64,000 nucleotides of DNA, from contig OZ244879.1 of NCBI GenBank assembly GCA_965221295.1, positions 1,922,001-1,986,000 on the forward strand. Direction: 5' to 3'. The DNA is from Bin87 sp965221295 (lineage in GTDB: Bacteria; Chloroflexota; Dehalococcoidia; Lucifugimonadales; UBA3495). Both the position numbers and the translations under genes were made by a program. This document shows, in pieces, positions 43,722 to 50,779 of the stretch; the first letter of the stretch is position 1; every line of letters begins with the position of its first letter. Under the pieces are notes generated by a model. It was not told where the DNA came from and searched no databases. It saw only the letters and a program-made list of their open reading frames with translations.

Positions 43722-44768
43722 ATGCGATTGTTCGTAGGCAAAAACCATGAAGACGCAACTTTAGCCCCCGTGCAGAGTATTTTTCGTTTGGTAGGCAGCG
43801 ATGAAGATGCTCTGACCTACGCTCTGGGGTTCCTTGCGGCCTACGATCCCATGTTCTGCGAAAAATTGGTTCGACGTTGTGGCGTTAGGCCCCGTCGATC
43901 ATTCAGGAATGATTACACCGTTCATTTGCAAGAAGTGACCGATGCACGCTTCGGTCGGCGAGACATCGTGATCGAAGCCCATGCCAGCAAATTACGCATC
44001 GTGCTTGAAGCTAAGGTCGGCAATGCTGAGCCGACCTCGGACCAGCTTCTCAAGTATGCCAACGATGACCAAAAATGGGTTGATTTTTCGACCCGGGTCA
44101 TCGTTGCTTTGACCCAAGTCGAATTGACATCAGCGACTCGTGAGACTGTGAAGACCAATCTGGAAAGCAAACAGATCGCTTTGGCCACTATCCAGTGGCA
44201 TCAAATCTGCGAGCTGGCGATGGAACACGCGTCTTCGCGTGAGTCAGACGTTTCGCGGTACCTGTTTGACGAATTCGTTGGCTATATCAGGAGGGATTAC
44301 GACATGGGTTACTACGACGCCGAGATCCTGGTGGCGGATACAGATCCGGTTAATGCTCCTATTTTCGAGGAAGGCTGGATGTTCCTCACATGGCACAACA
44401 ACAAGAAGGCCCCCCTGTATATCGCTCCGTATTTCACCCACAGAAAATCCGACAGCGGCGTATCGATGATCAGCCGTGTCATGAACTCCGAAACCGTCAG
44501 AGTGGCTGAACATATTGACATGTTCGACGGGGGAACGGGGGAGCACCGAGAAAGATGGCGTGTAGGGCTGGAATTGATGCGTAGACGCGCTGAAGATGAA
44601 GGCTTCGGCCACGAGCTGTCTCAGATCTTCTATCTGGACCGACCCATAGCATTCAGGTCACAACCACTGACCAAGAAGGCGTTCAATGCGACAATGCCGG
44701 ACAAGCAGATGCCGTCAAGGCTTCCCATAGGGTACTCACTGCGTTTTGACGAACTATTGGATAAGTGA
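43722..44768 (+). CDS. PD-(D/E)XK nuclease-superfamily protein
   Basis: Protein of 348 residues with a nuclease-like core in the N-terminal half: an acidic strand 'DIVIEAHASKLRIVLEAKVG' (about residues 84-105) gives the D...ExK arrangement of PD-(D/E)XK enzymes, and a Gln-containing helix follows ('SDQLLKYAND'). The C-terminal half (about 190-348) is unrecognised. Codon choice is less GC-rich than its neighbours, consistent with transfer. ATG at 43722 has GGAG upstream. It lies alone between duplicated ends of two oxidoreductase genes. A restriction-like or phage-defence role is plausible but unproven. Confidence 0.7.
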   Translation: MRLFVGKNHEDATLAPVQSIFRLVGSDEDALTYALGFLAAYDPMFCEKLVRRCGVRPRRSFRNDYTVHLQEVTDARFGRRDIVIEAHASKLRIVLEAKVGNAEPTSDQLLKYANDDQKWVDFSTRVIVALTQVELTSATRETVKTNLESKQIALATIQWHQICELAMEHASSRESDVSRYLFDEFVGYIRRDYDMGYYDAEILVADTDPVNAPIFEEGWMFLTWHNNKKAPLYIAPYFTHRKSDSGVSMISRVMNSETVRVAEHIDMFDGGTGEHRERWRVGLELMRRRAEDEGFGHELSQIFYLDRPIAFRSQPLTKKAFNATMPDKQMPSRLPIGYSLRFDELLDK

Positions 44769-44855
44769 TCGGGGTCCGCCGGTCTGCTTTGAGGCTCGTC
44801 GGTATTCTCAACCCACTCGGTCGTTCAGATGGCTTCCTGGACTACAGTCGAAACT

Positions 44856-44877
44856 GGGGCGACCGAACAGTCGCCCC
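44856..44877 (+). terminator. Hairpin after the PD-(D/E)XK gene
   Basis: Perfect 8-base stem GGGGCGAC / GTCGCCCC with a six-base loop, about 90 bases past the stop. No T run follows directly. Confidence 0.4.
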
Positions 44878-44906
44878 CACCATTTCGTTTGAGCTAACAG
44901 GGACGC

Positions 44907-45006
44907 ATCACCCCACTGCTTCCTTGAAGCGGCGGATGGCTTCGATGTGCTGGTCGGGGCCCTTCAGGCCGGCCCGCATGGTGTTGACCGACAGGTGTGA
45001 CGCGCC
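44907..45006 (-). pseudogene. Partial duplicate of the 3' end of paralogue 4 (R2 copy)
   Basis: These 100 bases repeat 45855-45954, the last 33 codons of the minus-strand oxidoreductase, with about four differences. Homology begins at the stop codon of the parent and breaks off at CGCGCCG, where the next duplicate starts. Confidence 0.9.
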
Positions 45007-45252
45007 GCCGCCGAATCCTACGAGCGCTACGGCCGGTTGGTCAACTACCGTCGCATCCTGGACGTGGAGGACGTGGAAGGACCGTCCGAGGTCGCTGTGG
45101 TCGGCAACGAGGCGTCCCTACGCAGCCAGTTGGAAGCCTTCGCCGAGGCCGGCGCCACCGACTTTGTGGCCAACATCTTCACCGCCAGCGACGACAGCGA
45201 CTCCAACCCCCGAACTTACGCCGCGCTAAAAGAACTGGTAGGGAAGGTTTAG
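45001..45252 (+). pseudogene. Partial duplicate of the 3' end of paralogue 3 (R1 copy)
   Basis: These 252 bases repeat 43419-43670 with four differences (about 98% identity), ending exactly at the stop codon. An internal ATG gives a 71-codon frame, but the piece lacks the flavin-binding barrel, so it is a fragment. It is fused directly to the R2 copy through a seven-base microhomology. Confidence 0.92.
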
Positions 45253-45265
45253 CATCCTTCCCCAA

Positions 45266-45739
45266 TTAGGGATCATCACGCTCGGTCGGATGATACCGAA
45301 CCGCCAATGGGTTCACCGCCAACCTGCGCCCGGAGGGATCGATCCCGATTTCTTCGACAATCTCACTATCCGAGTACCGCTGAGGGAACCACTCCACCTG
45401 TATCGTATGACGGTCATGCTCAATGTCGGGACGATACCTATAACCGCCGGCCACCTGTCCGACGGACCATTTTCGATCCGCCCAGCCGAATTCCTTCGGA
45501 ATACTGGTCACCACGAAGGACCCCACCGGGACGTCGTGGATCAACCGATTGAACTCTGCGATAACTGTAGCGGTTTTGCCCAAATCCTTGAGGGCTGCAG
45601 AAACCTCTGCTTTTGACATGCCTGTCATGTCCCGCGTAACGCCGAAGTCAATTCCCACGAACCCTTCCCTCAGAAATGCCCAGTAACGTTGCGGGCTGTG
45701 AGCCCAAATCTGAGTGACATTGTGGCTATTCTCCGTCAT
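45266..45739 (-). CDS. Small protein resembling an N-terminal PUA/EVE-like domain of Mrr-type restriction proteins
   Basis: Protein of 157 residues. The start 'TQIWAHSPQRYWAFLREGFV' followed by 'GIDFGVTRDMTGMSKAEV', a 'PVGSFVVTSI' strand, 'VGQVAGGYRYRPD' and a 'HTIQVEWFPQ' strand resembles the domain often fused ahead of Mrr-like or McrB-like endonucleases. That domain is thought to bind DNA or modified bases. No nuclease domain is attached, so it may be a lone module or a remnant. The assignment is by eye and moderate. It fills the intergenic space between the R1 copy and paralogue 4, the position that holds the PD-(D/E)XK gene in the first unit. Confidence 0.6.
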   Translation of the reverse strand: MTENSHNVTQIWAHSPQRYWAFLREGFVGIDFGVTRDMTGMSKAEVSAALKDLGKTATVIAEFNRLIHDVPVGSFVVTSIPKEFGWADRKWSVGQVAGGYRYRPDIEHDRHTIQVEWFPQRYSDSEIVEEIGIDPSGRRLAVNPLAVRYHPTERDDP

Positions 45740-45855
45740 CTTTTCTACCCCGTAATCTTCCCCTTGATGGTCCTTAGCGTTTCAGGCAGCCCCCAAAACA
45801 GCGTGAGGGCCACGTTTCGACCCCCACGCTACAACCAGATTTGACCCCGTCCCAA

Positions 45856-46722
45856 TCACCCCACTGCTTCCTTGAAGCGGCGGATGGCTTCGATGTGCTG
45901 GTCGGGGCCCTTCAGGCCGGCCCGCATGGTGTTGACTGACAGATGCGTCGCGCCGGCGTCGTTCCAGTCGGACGCCAACTTGTTCCAGTCATCGGGGTTG
46001 TTGCTGTCCATCAGGGCGACGCGACCCTCTACGCCGATGCTGGCGGGATCCCGGCCGTAGCCGCGCGCCAGTTCACGCATCTCCTCCAACCGTTCCCGTC
46101 CCGCGCCGTCGGGCTGAAACTGCGGGAACCAGCCGTCGCCCATCCGAGCCAAGCGTCGCACCACCTGGGGCGCGCCGCCACCGAACCAAACGGGTATAGG
46201 CCGCTGGACGGGCAGCGGGTTGATGCCGGCATGGGTGATCTTGTGGTAGCGGCCCTCGTAGTTCACCACTTCCTGCGTCCACAGCATCCGCATCACCTCG
46301 ATCTGCTCTGCGGAGCGGCGCCCGCGATTCTCCCAGTCTTCGCCCAGGGCCTCGTACTCAACCTCATTCCAGCCCACGCCGATGCCCAGCCGCAGCCGTC
46401 CGTTGGTTAGCACGTCCACCTCGGCGGTTTGCTTGGCCACCAGCGCCGTCTGTCGCTGCGGGAGGATGATGATGCCGGTGCAGAACTCGATCTTCTCGGT
46501 CAGCGCCGCCAGGTAACCGAACATAACGAACGGCTCGTGGAACATATCGTCCTTGTTGTAGGGGCGGTTCCACTCTGCCCGCTGCGTGTGGTCTGCGCCC
46601 AACACGTGGTCGAACACCAGCAGATGCTCGTAACCCAGCGCCTCGGCGGCCTGGGCGAAATCCTTGACGGCGCTGGGATCGGCCCCGATTTCGGTTTGCG
46701 GGAAAATGGCTCCTAGTTGCAT
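45856..46722 (-). CDS. LLM-class F420-dependent oxidoreductase (paralogue 4)
   Basis: Luciferase-like oxidoreductase of 288 residues. 'MQLGAIFPQTEIGADPSAV' starts the barrel, with 'YEHLLVFDHVLGADHTQR', 'FCTGIIILPQRQTALVAKQ' and 'LTNGRLRLGIGVGWNEVEYE', close to the TIGR03619-type F420 enzymes. The C-terminal 33 codons are duplicated at 44907-45006. A minus-strand TATAAT lies 60 bases upstream. It is convergent with paralogue 3 apart from the duplicated segment and cargo in between, and divergent from the DinB gene. Confidence 0.92.
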   Translation of the reverse strand: MQLGAIFPQTEIGADPSAVKDFAQAAEALGYEHLLVFDHVLGADHTQRAEWNRPYNKDDMFHEPFVMFGYLAALTEKIEFCTGIIILPQRQTALVAKQTAEVDVLTNGRLRLGIGVGWNEVEYEALGEDWENRGRRSAEQIEVMRMLWTQEVVNYEGRYHKITHAGINPLPVQRPIPVWFGGGAPQVVRRLARMGDGWFPQFQPDGAGRERLEEMRELARGYGRDPASIGVEGRVALMDSNNPDDWNKLASDWNDAGATHLSVNTMRAGLKGPDQHIEAIRRFKEAVG

Positions 46723-46781
46723 GGCGAATTGACTCCTTGCCCGGCCGGTGGCCGGCTTGTATCAGACTGATCTGCGTCGTC

Positions 46782-46818
46782 ATTATACCCGTATGCTGTG
46801 CAATAGGCCTGCTATACT
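46782..46818. promoter_or_regulatory. Divergent -10 boxes for paralogue 4 and the DinB gene
   Basis: Minus-strand TATAAT at 46782-46787 (60 bases from the oxidoreductase ATG) and plus-strand TATACT at 46813-46818 (29 bases from the DinB ATG). Confidence 0.5.
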
Positions 46819-46847
46819 GACTCAAACCTCGTGGGAGCAGTCCACGC

Positions 46848-47330
46848 ATGAACCCTGAAGTCAGACTCCAGAAGATCCAGTCCTACGGCAATGCCTACAA
46901 CCAATTGGTTGAAGCGCTGGGCCAGTTGCCCGTGGACATGTGGCAATTCCGCGATGAACATGGTTGCTGGAGCATCCACGAGCACGTCATCCACATCGCC
47001 GACAGCGAGGCCAACAGCTACATCCGTTGCCGGCGCCTCATCGCCGAACCTGGCCGAACCCTCATGGACTACGACGAAAACCAATGGGCCGCCGCGTTGG
47101 ATTATCACGACCAAAGCATCGACGACGCGCTGAATCTTTTCCGGTGGCTGCGCGCCAAATCGCACCAACTGATCGAATCCCTGCCGGAAGCGGCGTGGTC
47201 GAATTCAGCCTACCACCCCGAAAACGGGGACATGACGCTGGACGACTGGTTGGACGTGTATGAGGCTCACGTCCGCGAGCATGTCGAGTACATGCGGCAA
47301 AACTTCGAAGCCTGGCAACGGAAGGCATAA
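46848..47330 (+). CDS. DinB-family protein
   Basis: Four-helix-bundle protein of 160 residues in the DinB/YfiT-like superfamily. The three expected metal-binding His residues appear in 'HEHVIHIADSEANSY' (helix 2) and 'YEAHVREHVEYM' (helix 4). GGGAG lies upstream of the ATG. Members act as metal-dependent thiol transferases with mycothiol or bacillithiol, or are of unknown function; the substrate is not evident. It is monocistronic, divergent from paralogue 4. Confidence 0.88.
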   Translation: MNPEVRLQKIQSYGNAYNQLVEALGQLPVDMWQFRDEHGCWSIHEHVIHIADSEANSYIRCRRLIAEPGRTLMDYDENQWAAALDYHDQSIDDALNLFRWLRAKSHQLIESLPEAAWSNSAYHPENGDMTLDDWLDVYEAHVREHVEYMRQNFEAWQRKA

Positions 47331-47629
47331 GAATCAGATTTAAGCGACGCATTGGCCGCTTCCCCAACCGTTGGTCCATAGCGGGGTGAGGCTGTAAATC
47401 GGCGCCACACCAGGCCACCGCACGTCCAATTTGATTGCCTCACTTGCACCCCGTTGATCGTTTGTGAATCCCCGGCACGCGCCGTCAGTTGCCCGGATTG
47501 CCCTGGCCCAGCGACAACGGTAACATCCCAACGCGCCGGCCGCGACGCGGGCCACCATCGGGGCTGCAGCCCCTAGCACCGCTGCAATCGTCGAACGCGG
47601 ACCCCAACGCCACGACATACGGAGGAATC
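47331..47629. other. Intergenic region upstream of the OsmC gene
   Basis: About 300 bases. Only a short GGGGCTGCAGCCCC palindrome near 47560 and a GGAGGA ribosome site just ahead of 47630 stand out. Confidence 0.4.
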
Positions 47630-48157
47630 ATGCCAGGCGAAACCGAACGACCCGAACCCAATTTCAATCCCTTTCCGCCCGGGCAGAGCCGCCGCGCCAC
47701 CGTCACCGAGGTGGACGTGGAGGACATGGGCAACATGCTGCGCCGCGCCTTCGTGGGCCGGGACGTCAAGTTCACTATCTACTGCGACGAAGGGCCCAAC
47801 ATTGGCGGCTACCACACGGCTCCGGCTCCGCTGCACTACTTCGCGGCGTCCATCGCTTTTTGAGAGATGACCCAGATCGAGAGGTACTCTCGAATGATGA
47901 ACGTCGAAATCACCAGCGTCCGGGCTCACATCGCCGTGCACTTTGGTTTGGAGGGTTCTGTGCTGGCGGGCACCATCCAGGCCAGCGCGCCCAAAGTCGA
48001 GACTAGCTACGAGATCGAATCACCCGACGATCCCGAACGGGTGGCGGCGGCGCTGCGCAACGCCCGCAACGGCTGCTGGGTACGGGCCGCCGTGGCGAAC
48101 CCCACACCTTTCGAGGATACATCAACCCTGAATGGAGAACCGCTCATCTTCGACTGA
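47630..48157 (+). CDS. OsmC-family peroxiredoxin-like selenoprotein (UGA at position 78)
   Basis: Predicted 175-residue OsmC/Ohr-family protein when the in-frame TGA at 47861-47863 is read as selenocysteine. The upstream half ends 'GGYHTAPAPLHYFAASIAF' and the downstream half continues 'EMTQIERYSRMMNVEITSV'. Together they form the family's central helix, in which the TGA falls where OsmC proteins carry the reactive Cys. The second conserved Cys is kept at position 149 ('NARNGCWVRAAVANP'). A hairpin starting 14 bases after the TGA, with its loop 20 bases after it, fits bacterial SECIS rules. Both halves are in one frame, with no frameshift needed. GGAGGA precedes the ATG at 47630. Expected activity is thiol- or selenol-based reduction of organic hydroperoxides. 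Alternative: a Cys-to-stop pseudogene; the preserved downstream half and the hairpin argue against that. Confidence 0.8.
47861..47893 (+). promoter_or_regulatory. Selenocysteine UGA codon and SECIS-like hairpin
   Basis: TGA at 47861-47863. Perfect 7-base stem TCGAGAG (47877-47883) / CTCTCGA (47887-47893) with loop GTA. The loop begins 20 bases after the codon and has G in its first position; bacterial SECIS elements need a loop G and a distance of about 16-37 bases. Confidence 0.75.
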
Positions 48158-48256
48158 CGGCCCCCGAGCCCGACTGCACCCAGTGTCATTGCGCGGGCTT
48201 TTCGCCCCCGTCACCGCGAGCCCTTTTCGCCACTGTCGTGGCGATCCCTTACTTAC

Positions 48257-48386
48257 CTGTCATTGCGAGGCCGAAGGCCGTGGCAATCTCGACGACCGCA
48301 AACCACGGCCGTTCGGCTCCGGTCAACAGCGACCGTTCGCCCAAGCGTCGAGATTGCCACGTCGCTAGCGCTCCTCGCAATGACAG
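48257..48386. repeat. Palindromic element, copy 1
   Basis: 130 bases bounded by TGTCATTGCGAGG and CCTCGCAATGACA, with inner inverted arms GGCAATCTCGACG / CGTCGAGATTGCC. A MITE-like or REP-like element. Confidence 0.85.
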
Positions 48387-48525
48387 TAAAAAGGCGCTCT
48401 TCGCAATGACAGATGAGGGAGGCGCTCCTCGCAATGACAGCAGAAAGGCGCTCCTTGCAATGACAGCAGAAAGGCGCTCCTCACAATGACAACGCTATAG
48501 TCTGTCGTTGCGAGCACTTACTTAC

Positions 48526-48654
48526 CTGTCATTGCGAGGCCGAAGGCCGTGGCAATCTCGTCGACCGCAACCCACGGTCGTTCGGTTCCGAGCGCAGCGA
48601 CCGTTCACCCAAGCGTCGAGATTGCCACGTCGCTAACGCTCCTCGCAATGACAG
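48526..48654. repeat. Palindromic element, copy 2
   Basis: Second copy of the same element, about 93% identical to copy 1 by eye, starting 269 bases after it. Confidence 0.85.
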
Positions 48655-48767
48655 ATGAGGGAGGCGCTCCTCGCAATGACAGCAGAAAGGCGCGCCTCAC
48701 AATGACAGTAAAATGGCGCGCCTCCCAGTGACAGCGCTATGGTCTCTCGTAGCGAGCCCTGACTCAC

Positions 48768-48897
48768 CTGTCATTGCGAGGCCGAAGGCCGTGGCAATCT
48801 CGACGACCGCAAACCACGGCCGTTCGGTTCCGCCCAACAGCGACCGTTCGCCCAAGCGTCGAGATTGCCACGTCGCTAGCGCCCTTCGCAATGGCAG
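48768..48897. repeat. Palindromic element, copy 3
   Basis: Third copy, starting 242 bases after copy 2. Its right end is slightly decayed (CCTTCGCAATGGCAG). Confidence 0.85.
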
Positions 48898-48941
48898 AAC
48901 CAATAGGGGGCGCTCCTCGCATGGGCAGCGGTTGCTGCCAG

Positions 48942-49817
48942 TCAGTCCGCCACCAATGGTAGCGACGGGTCGGCGGCGTACTCCGACATCGACGCGTCGT
49001 ACACCGCCACGTTCTGGTAGCCCAGCATCGACAGGACAAACGCGTCGTTGGACGCCGCGATGCCGCCGCCGCAGTAGGTGACCACCCGCTGCGCCGGGTC
49101 TGCGCCCACCGAGCCAAAGAGCTCCGCCAATTCCTCCGCTGGCCGGTACAACCCGGTCGTAGGGTCGGTGAGTTCCCCCGACGGCACGTTGACCGCGCCG
49201 GGGATGTGTCCGGCCCGTCCGTAGGTTCGGCCACCATCCTCTCCCGAGTGTTGGTCTCGCCCCAGGGCGTTGATCAGGCAGCTGCCGCCGGTTCCAGACT
49301 CTATGAAAGCCCGAACCTCGGCCAGGTCGGCGAAGCGCGCCGGGTCATGCGTTGGGTTGAACGTTGTGGGCGCATACTGGGCCGGTTCCGTGGACACAGC
49401 GCGACCCTCGGCCGTCCAGCGCTGCCACCCGCCGTCCAGCACGACGGCGCCGGAGCATCCCATGGAACGGAACATCCACCAAAACCGAGCCGCCCACTGG
49501 GAGCCAAGCCGGTCGTATAGGACCAGCTTAGACGAATCTGAGATTCCGTGCCGTCCGGCCGCCTCAGCGAAAGCCGCTGGCGTCGGCATCATGAAACGGT
49601 AGGGCTGGTCGTTGTCCGAGAAATCCGCCTGCAGGTCCAGGAATCCAGCGCCGGGTATATGTCCGGCCTCGTATTCTGCGCGACCCGACTCGGCGCGCAC
49701 GCTGCCTGCGCCGCGACGCAAAAACACCGTGGTCTCGAAGACGCGGACGTCATCGTCGGTCAGGCGCTCGGCCAGCCAATCGGCGGAAACGAGAAATTCA
49801 GGATGCGCGAATGCCAT
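48942..49817 (-). CDS. Sulfurtransferase, two-domain rhodanese (thiosulfate/3-mercaptopyruvate type)
   Basis: Tandem rhodanese of 291 residues. The inactive N-terminal domain spans about 1-140 ('EYEAGHIPGAGFLDLQAD') and the catalytic domain about 155-291 with Cys249 in 'VVTYCGGGIAAS'. The active-site loop CGGGIAA resembles that of actinobacterial and Chloroflexi SseA/CysA-type enzymes. ATG at 49817 has GGAG upstream; the longer frame from 49943 adds 42 Arg-rich residues. It transfers sulfane sulfur from thiosulfate or 3-mercaptopyruvate to an acceptor such as cyanide or a thiol. Its 3' end abuts the palindromic repeat array. Confidence 0.92.
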   Translation of the reverse strand: MAFAHPEFLVSADWLAERLTDDDVRVFETTVFLRRGAGSVRAESGRAEYEAGHIPGAGFLDLQADFSDNDQPYRFMMPTPAAFAEAAGRHGISDSSKLVLYDRLGSQWAARFWWMFRSMGCSGAVVLDGGWQRWTAEGRAVSTEPAQYAPTTFNPTHDPARFADLAEVRAFIESGTGGSCLINALGRDQHSGEDGGRTYGRAGHIPGAVNVPSGELTDPTTGLYRPAEELAELFGSVGADPAQRVVTYCGGGIAASNDAFVLSMLGYQNVAVYDASMSEYAADPSLPLVAD

Positions 49818-49964
49818 GTTCAACTCCGGCCGCAACGGCTCCGTGGTCGCGTGGTCGCTTTGCGCTCCAGTATCCCCGTGTCGCGGGCAGCGCGCAAGCG
49901 TTGCCCGTCTCGCAGTTTGGCGGGCAGAGCAATGCCGGATCAATCGGCGACCCCGCGCTGGCGC

Positions 49965-50564
49965 TTAGATCAGCGCCAACAACGCCAGCGCCGCGCTTTG
50001 GACCTGCGAGACCTCGCCTGGGTTCAGCAGCAGAACCTCAATGATCTGGATGATGATCCAAGGGATGAAACCGATCACCGCCGACAGCAAAACCACGCCA
50101 ATCGCGCGCCCGGTCGATTCAAAATCCATCGCCTGCCGAACGGCGACCGTCACCGCAACCAACGTCCACAGAGCGCCCAATATTGGAAAGAGAATGCCGA
50201 TGCCAGGCACGAAGGAAAATATCGACAGGACGCCCGGAGTGTAGGCGAAACCTATTACCCGGCCCACCTCGGCCCAGCTGGTTTGCGTATCCGACGTTCT
50301 GAGCATCTTGCCGCCCACCAGGTACATCACCGATACCCACAGGGCCCACCGGATGATCCCGAACACCAGGCCGCCGATGGCTACGACAATTATTCCTAGC
50401 AGCGATGCGTCGCCGAGCAACCCGCCGATGATGGCGCCGACCACCCCGCACAGCGTCACCAGCATTACCACCAAGACAGCTTGTCCCAAAGCATCCTGGT
50501 CGGCTTCAATTTCCTCGTACGTCTGGCGGTTGAACAACGCCGCGCCGATCATCCTTTGAATCAT
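49965..50564 (-). CDS. Yip1-domain integral membrane protein
   Basis: Membrane protein of 199 residues with about five helices. The N-terminal 'MIQRMIGAALFNRQTYEEIE' is followed by helices at about 26-50, 55-80, 105-130, 133-145 and 155-180. The pattern of a short cytoplasmic head and a Yip1-like helical bundle ('TSWAEVGRVIGFAYTPGVL' in the middle) matches bacterial Yip1-family proteins, which have no settled function. A minus-strand TATAAT lies at 50644-50649. It is divergent from lysS. Confidence 0.8.
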   Translation of the reverse strand: MIQRMIGAALFNRQTYEEIEADQDALGQAVLVVMLVTLCGVVGAIIGGLLGDASLLGIIVVAIGGLVFGIIRWALWVSVMYLVGGKMLRTSDTQTSWAEVGRVIGFAYTPGVLSIFSFVPGIGILFPILGALWTLVAVTVAVRQAMDFESTGRAIGVVLLSAVIGFIPWIIIQIIEVLLLNPGEVSQVQSAALALLALI

Positions 50565-50779
50565 CGATTCACCTCATTTGCCGAGCTGTATTTCGGCGGT
50601 TGGAGCGCGATTTGGTGGGCCATTTCGCTGGCCATCGTCCGCCATTATATGCGGGTTAGCTGGTGGGCGCCCGTCGGAGTTGGAACTAAATTGGGTGAGT
50701 TTCCTTTACTTTCGGGAAATACCCGCTTACGATAATTGCCTAAGGCCAGATCCGTTGCGTCCCCCGTTGCGAATGAATT

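Larger units (their letters stand above)
48158..48941. repeat. Array of palindromic TGTCATTGCGAG elements
   Basis: About 780 bases without a gene, made of three 130-base palindromic elements (listed separately) joined by short direct repeats of the type 'AGGCGCTCCTCGCAATGACA' (several copies at about 48390-48490 and 48655-48735). Open frames here merely translate the repeats. Confidence 0.85.

Noticed and set aside
44765..45252. Open frames of 154, 90 and 71 codons
   Set aside because: They cover the fused partial duplicates of two oxidoreductase genes and lack the rest of the enzyme.
47489..47863. OsmC upstream half as a 124-residue stand-alone protein, and the downstream 96-codon frame as a second gene
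   Set aside because: The two are in the same frame, separated by one TGA, and together form one OsmC fold; splitting leaves neither half complete.
48238..49081. Several 60-120 codon frames in the repeat array
   Set aside because: All are translations of the TGTCATTGCGAG elements.
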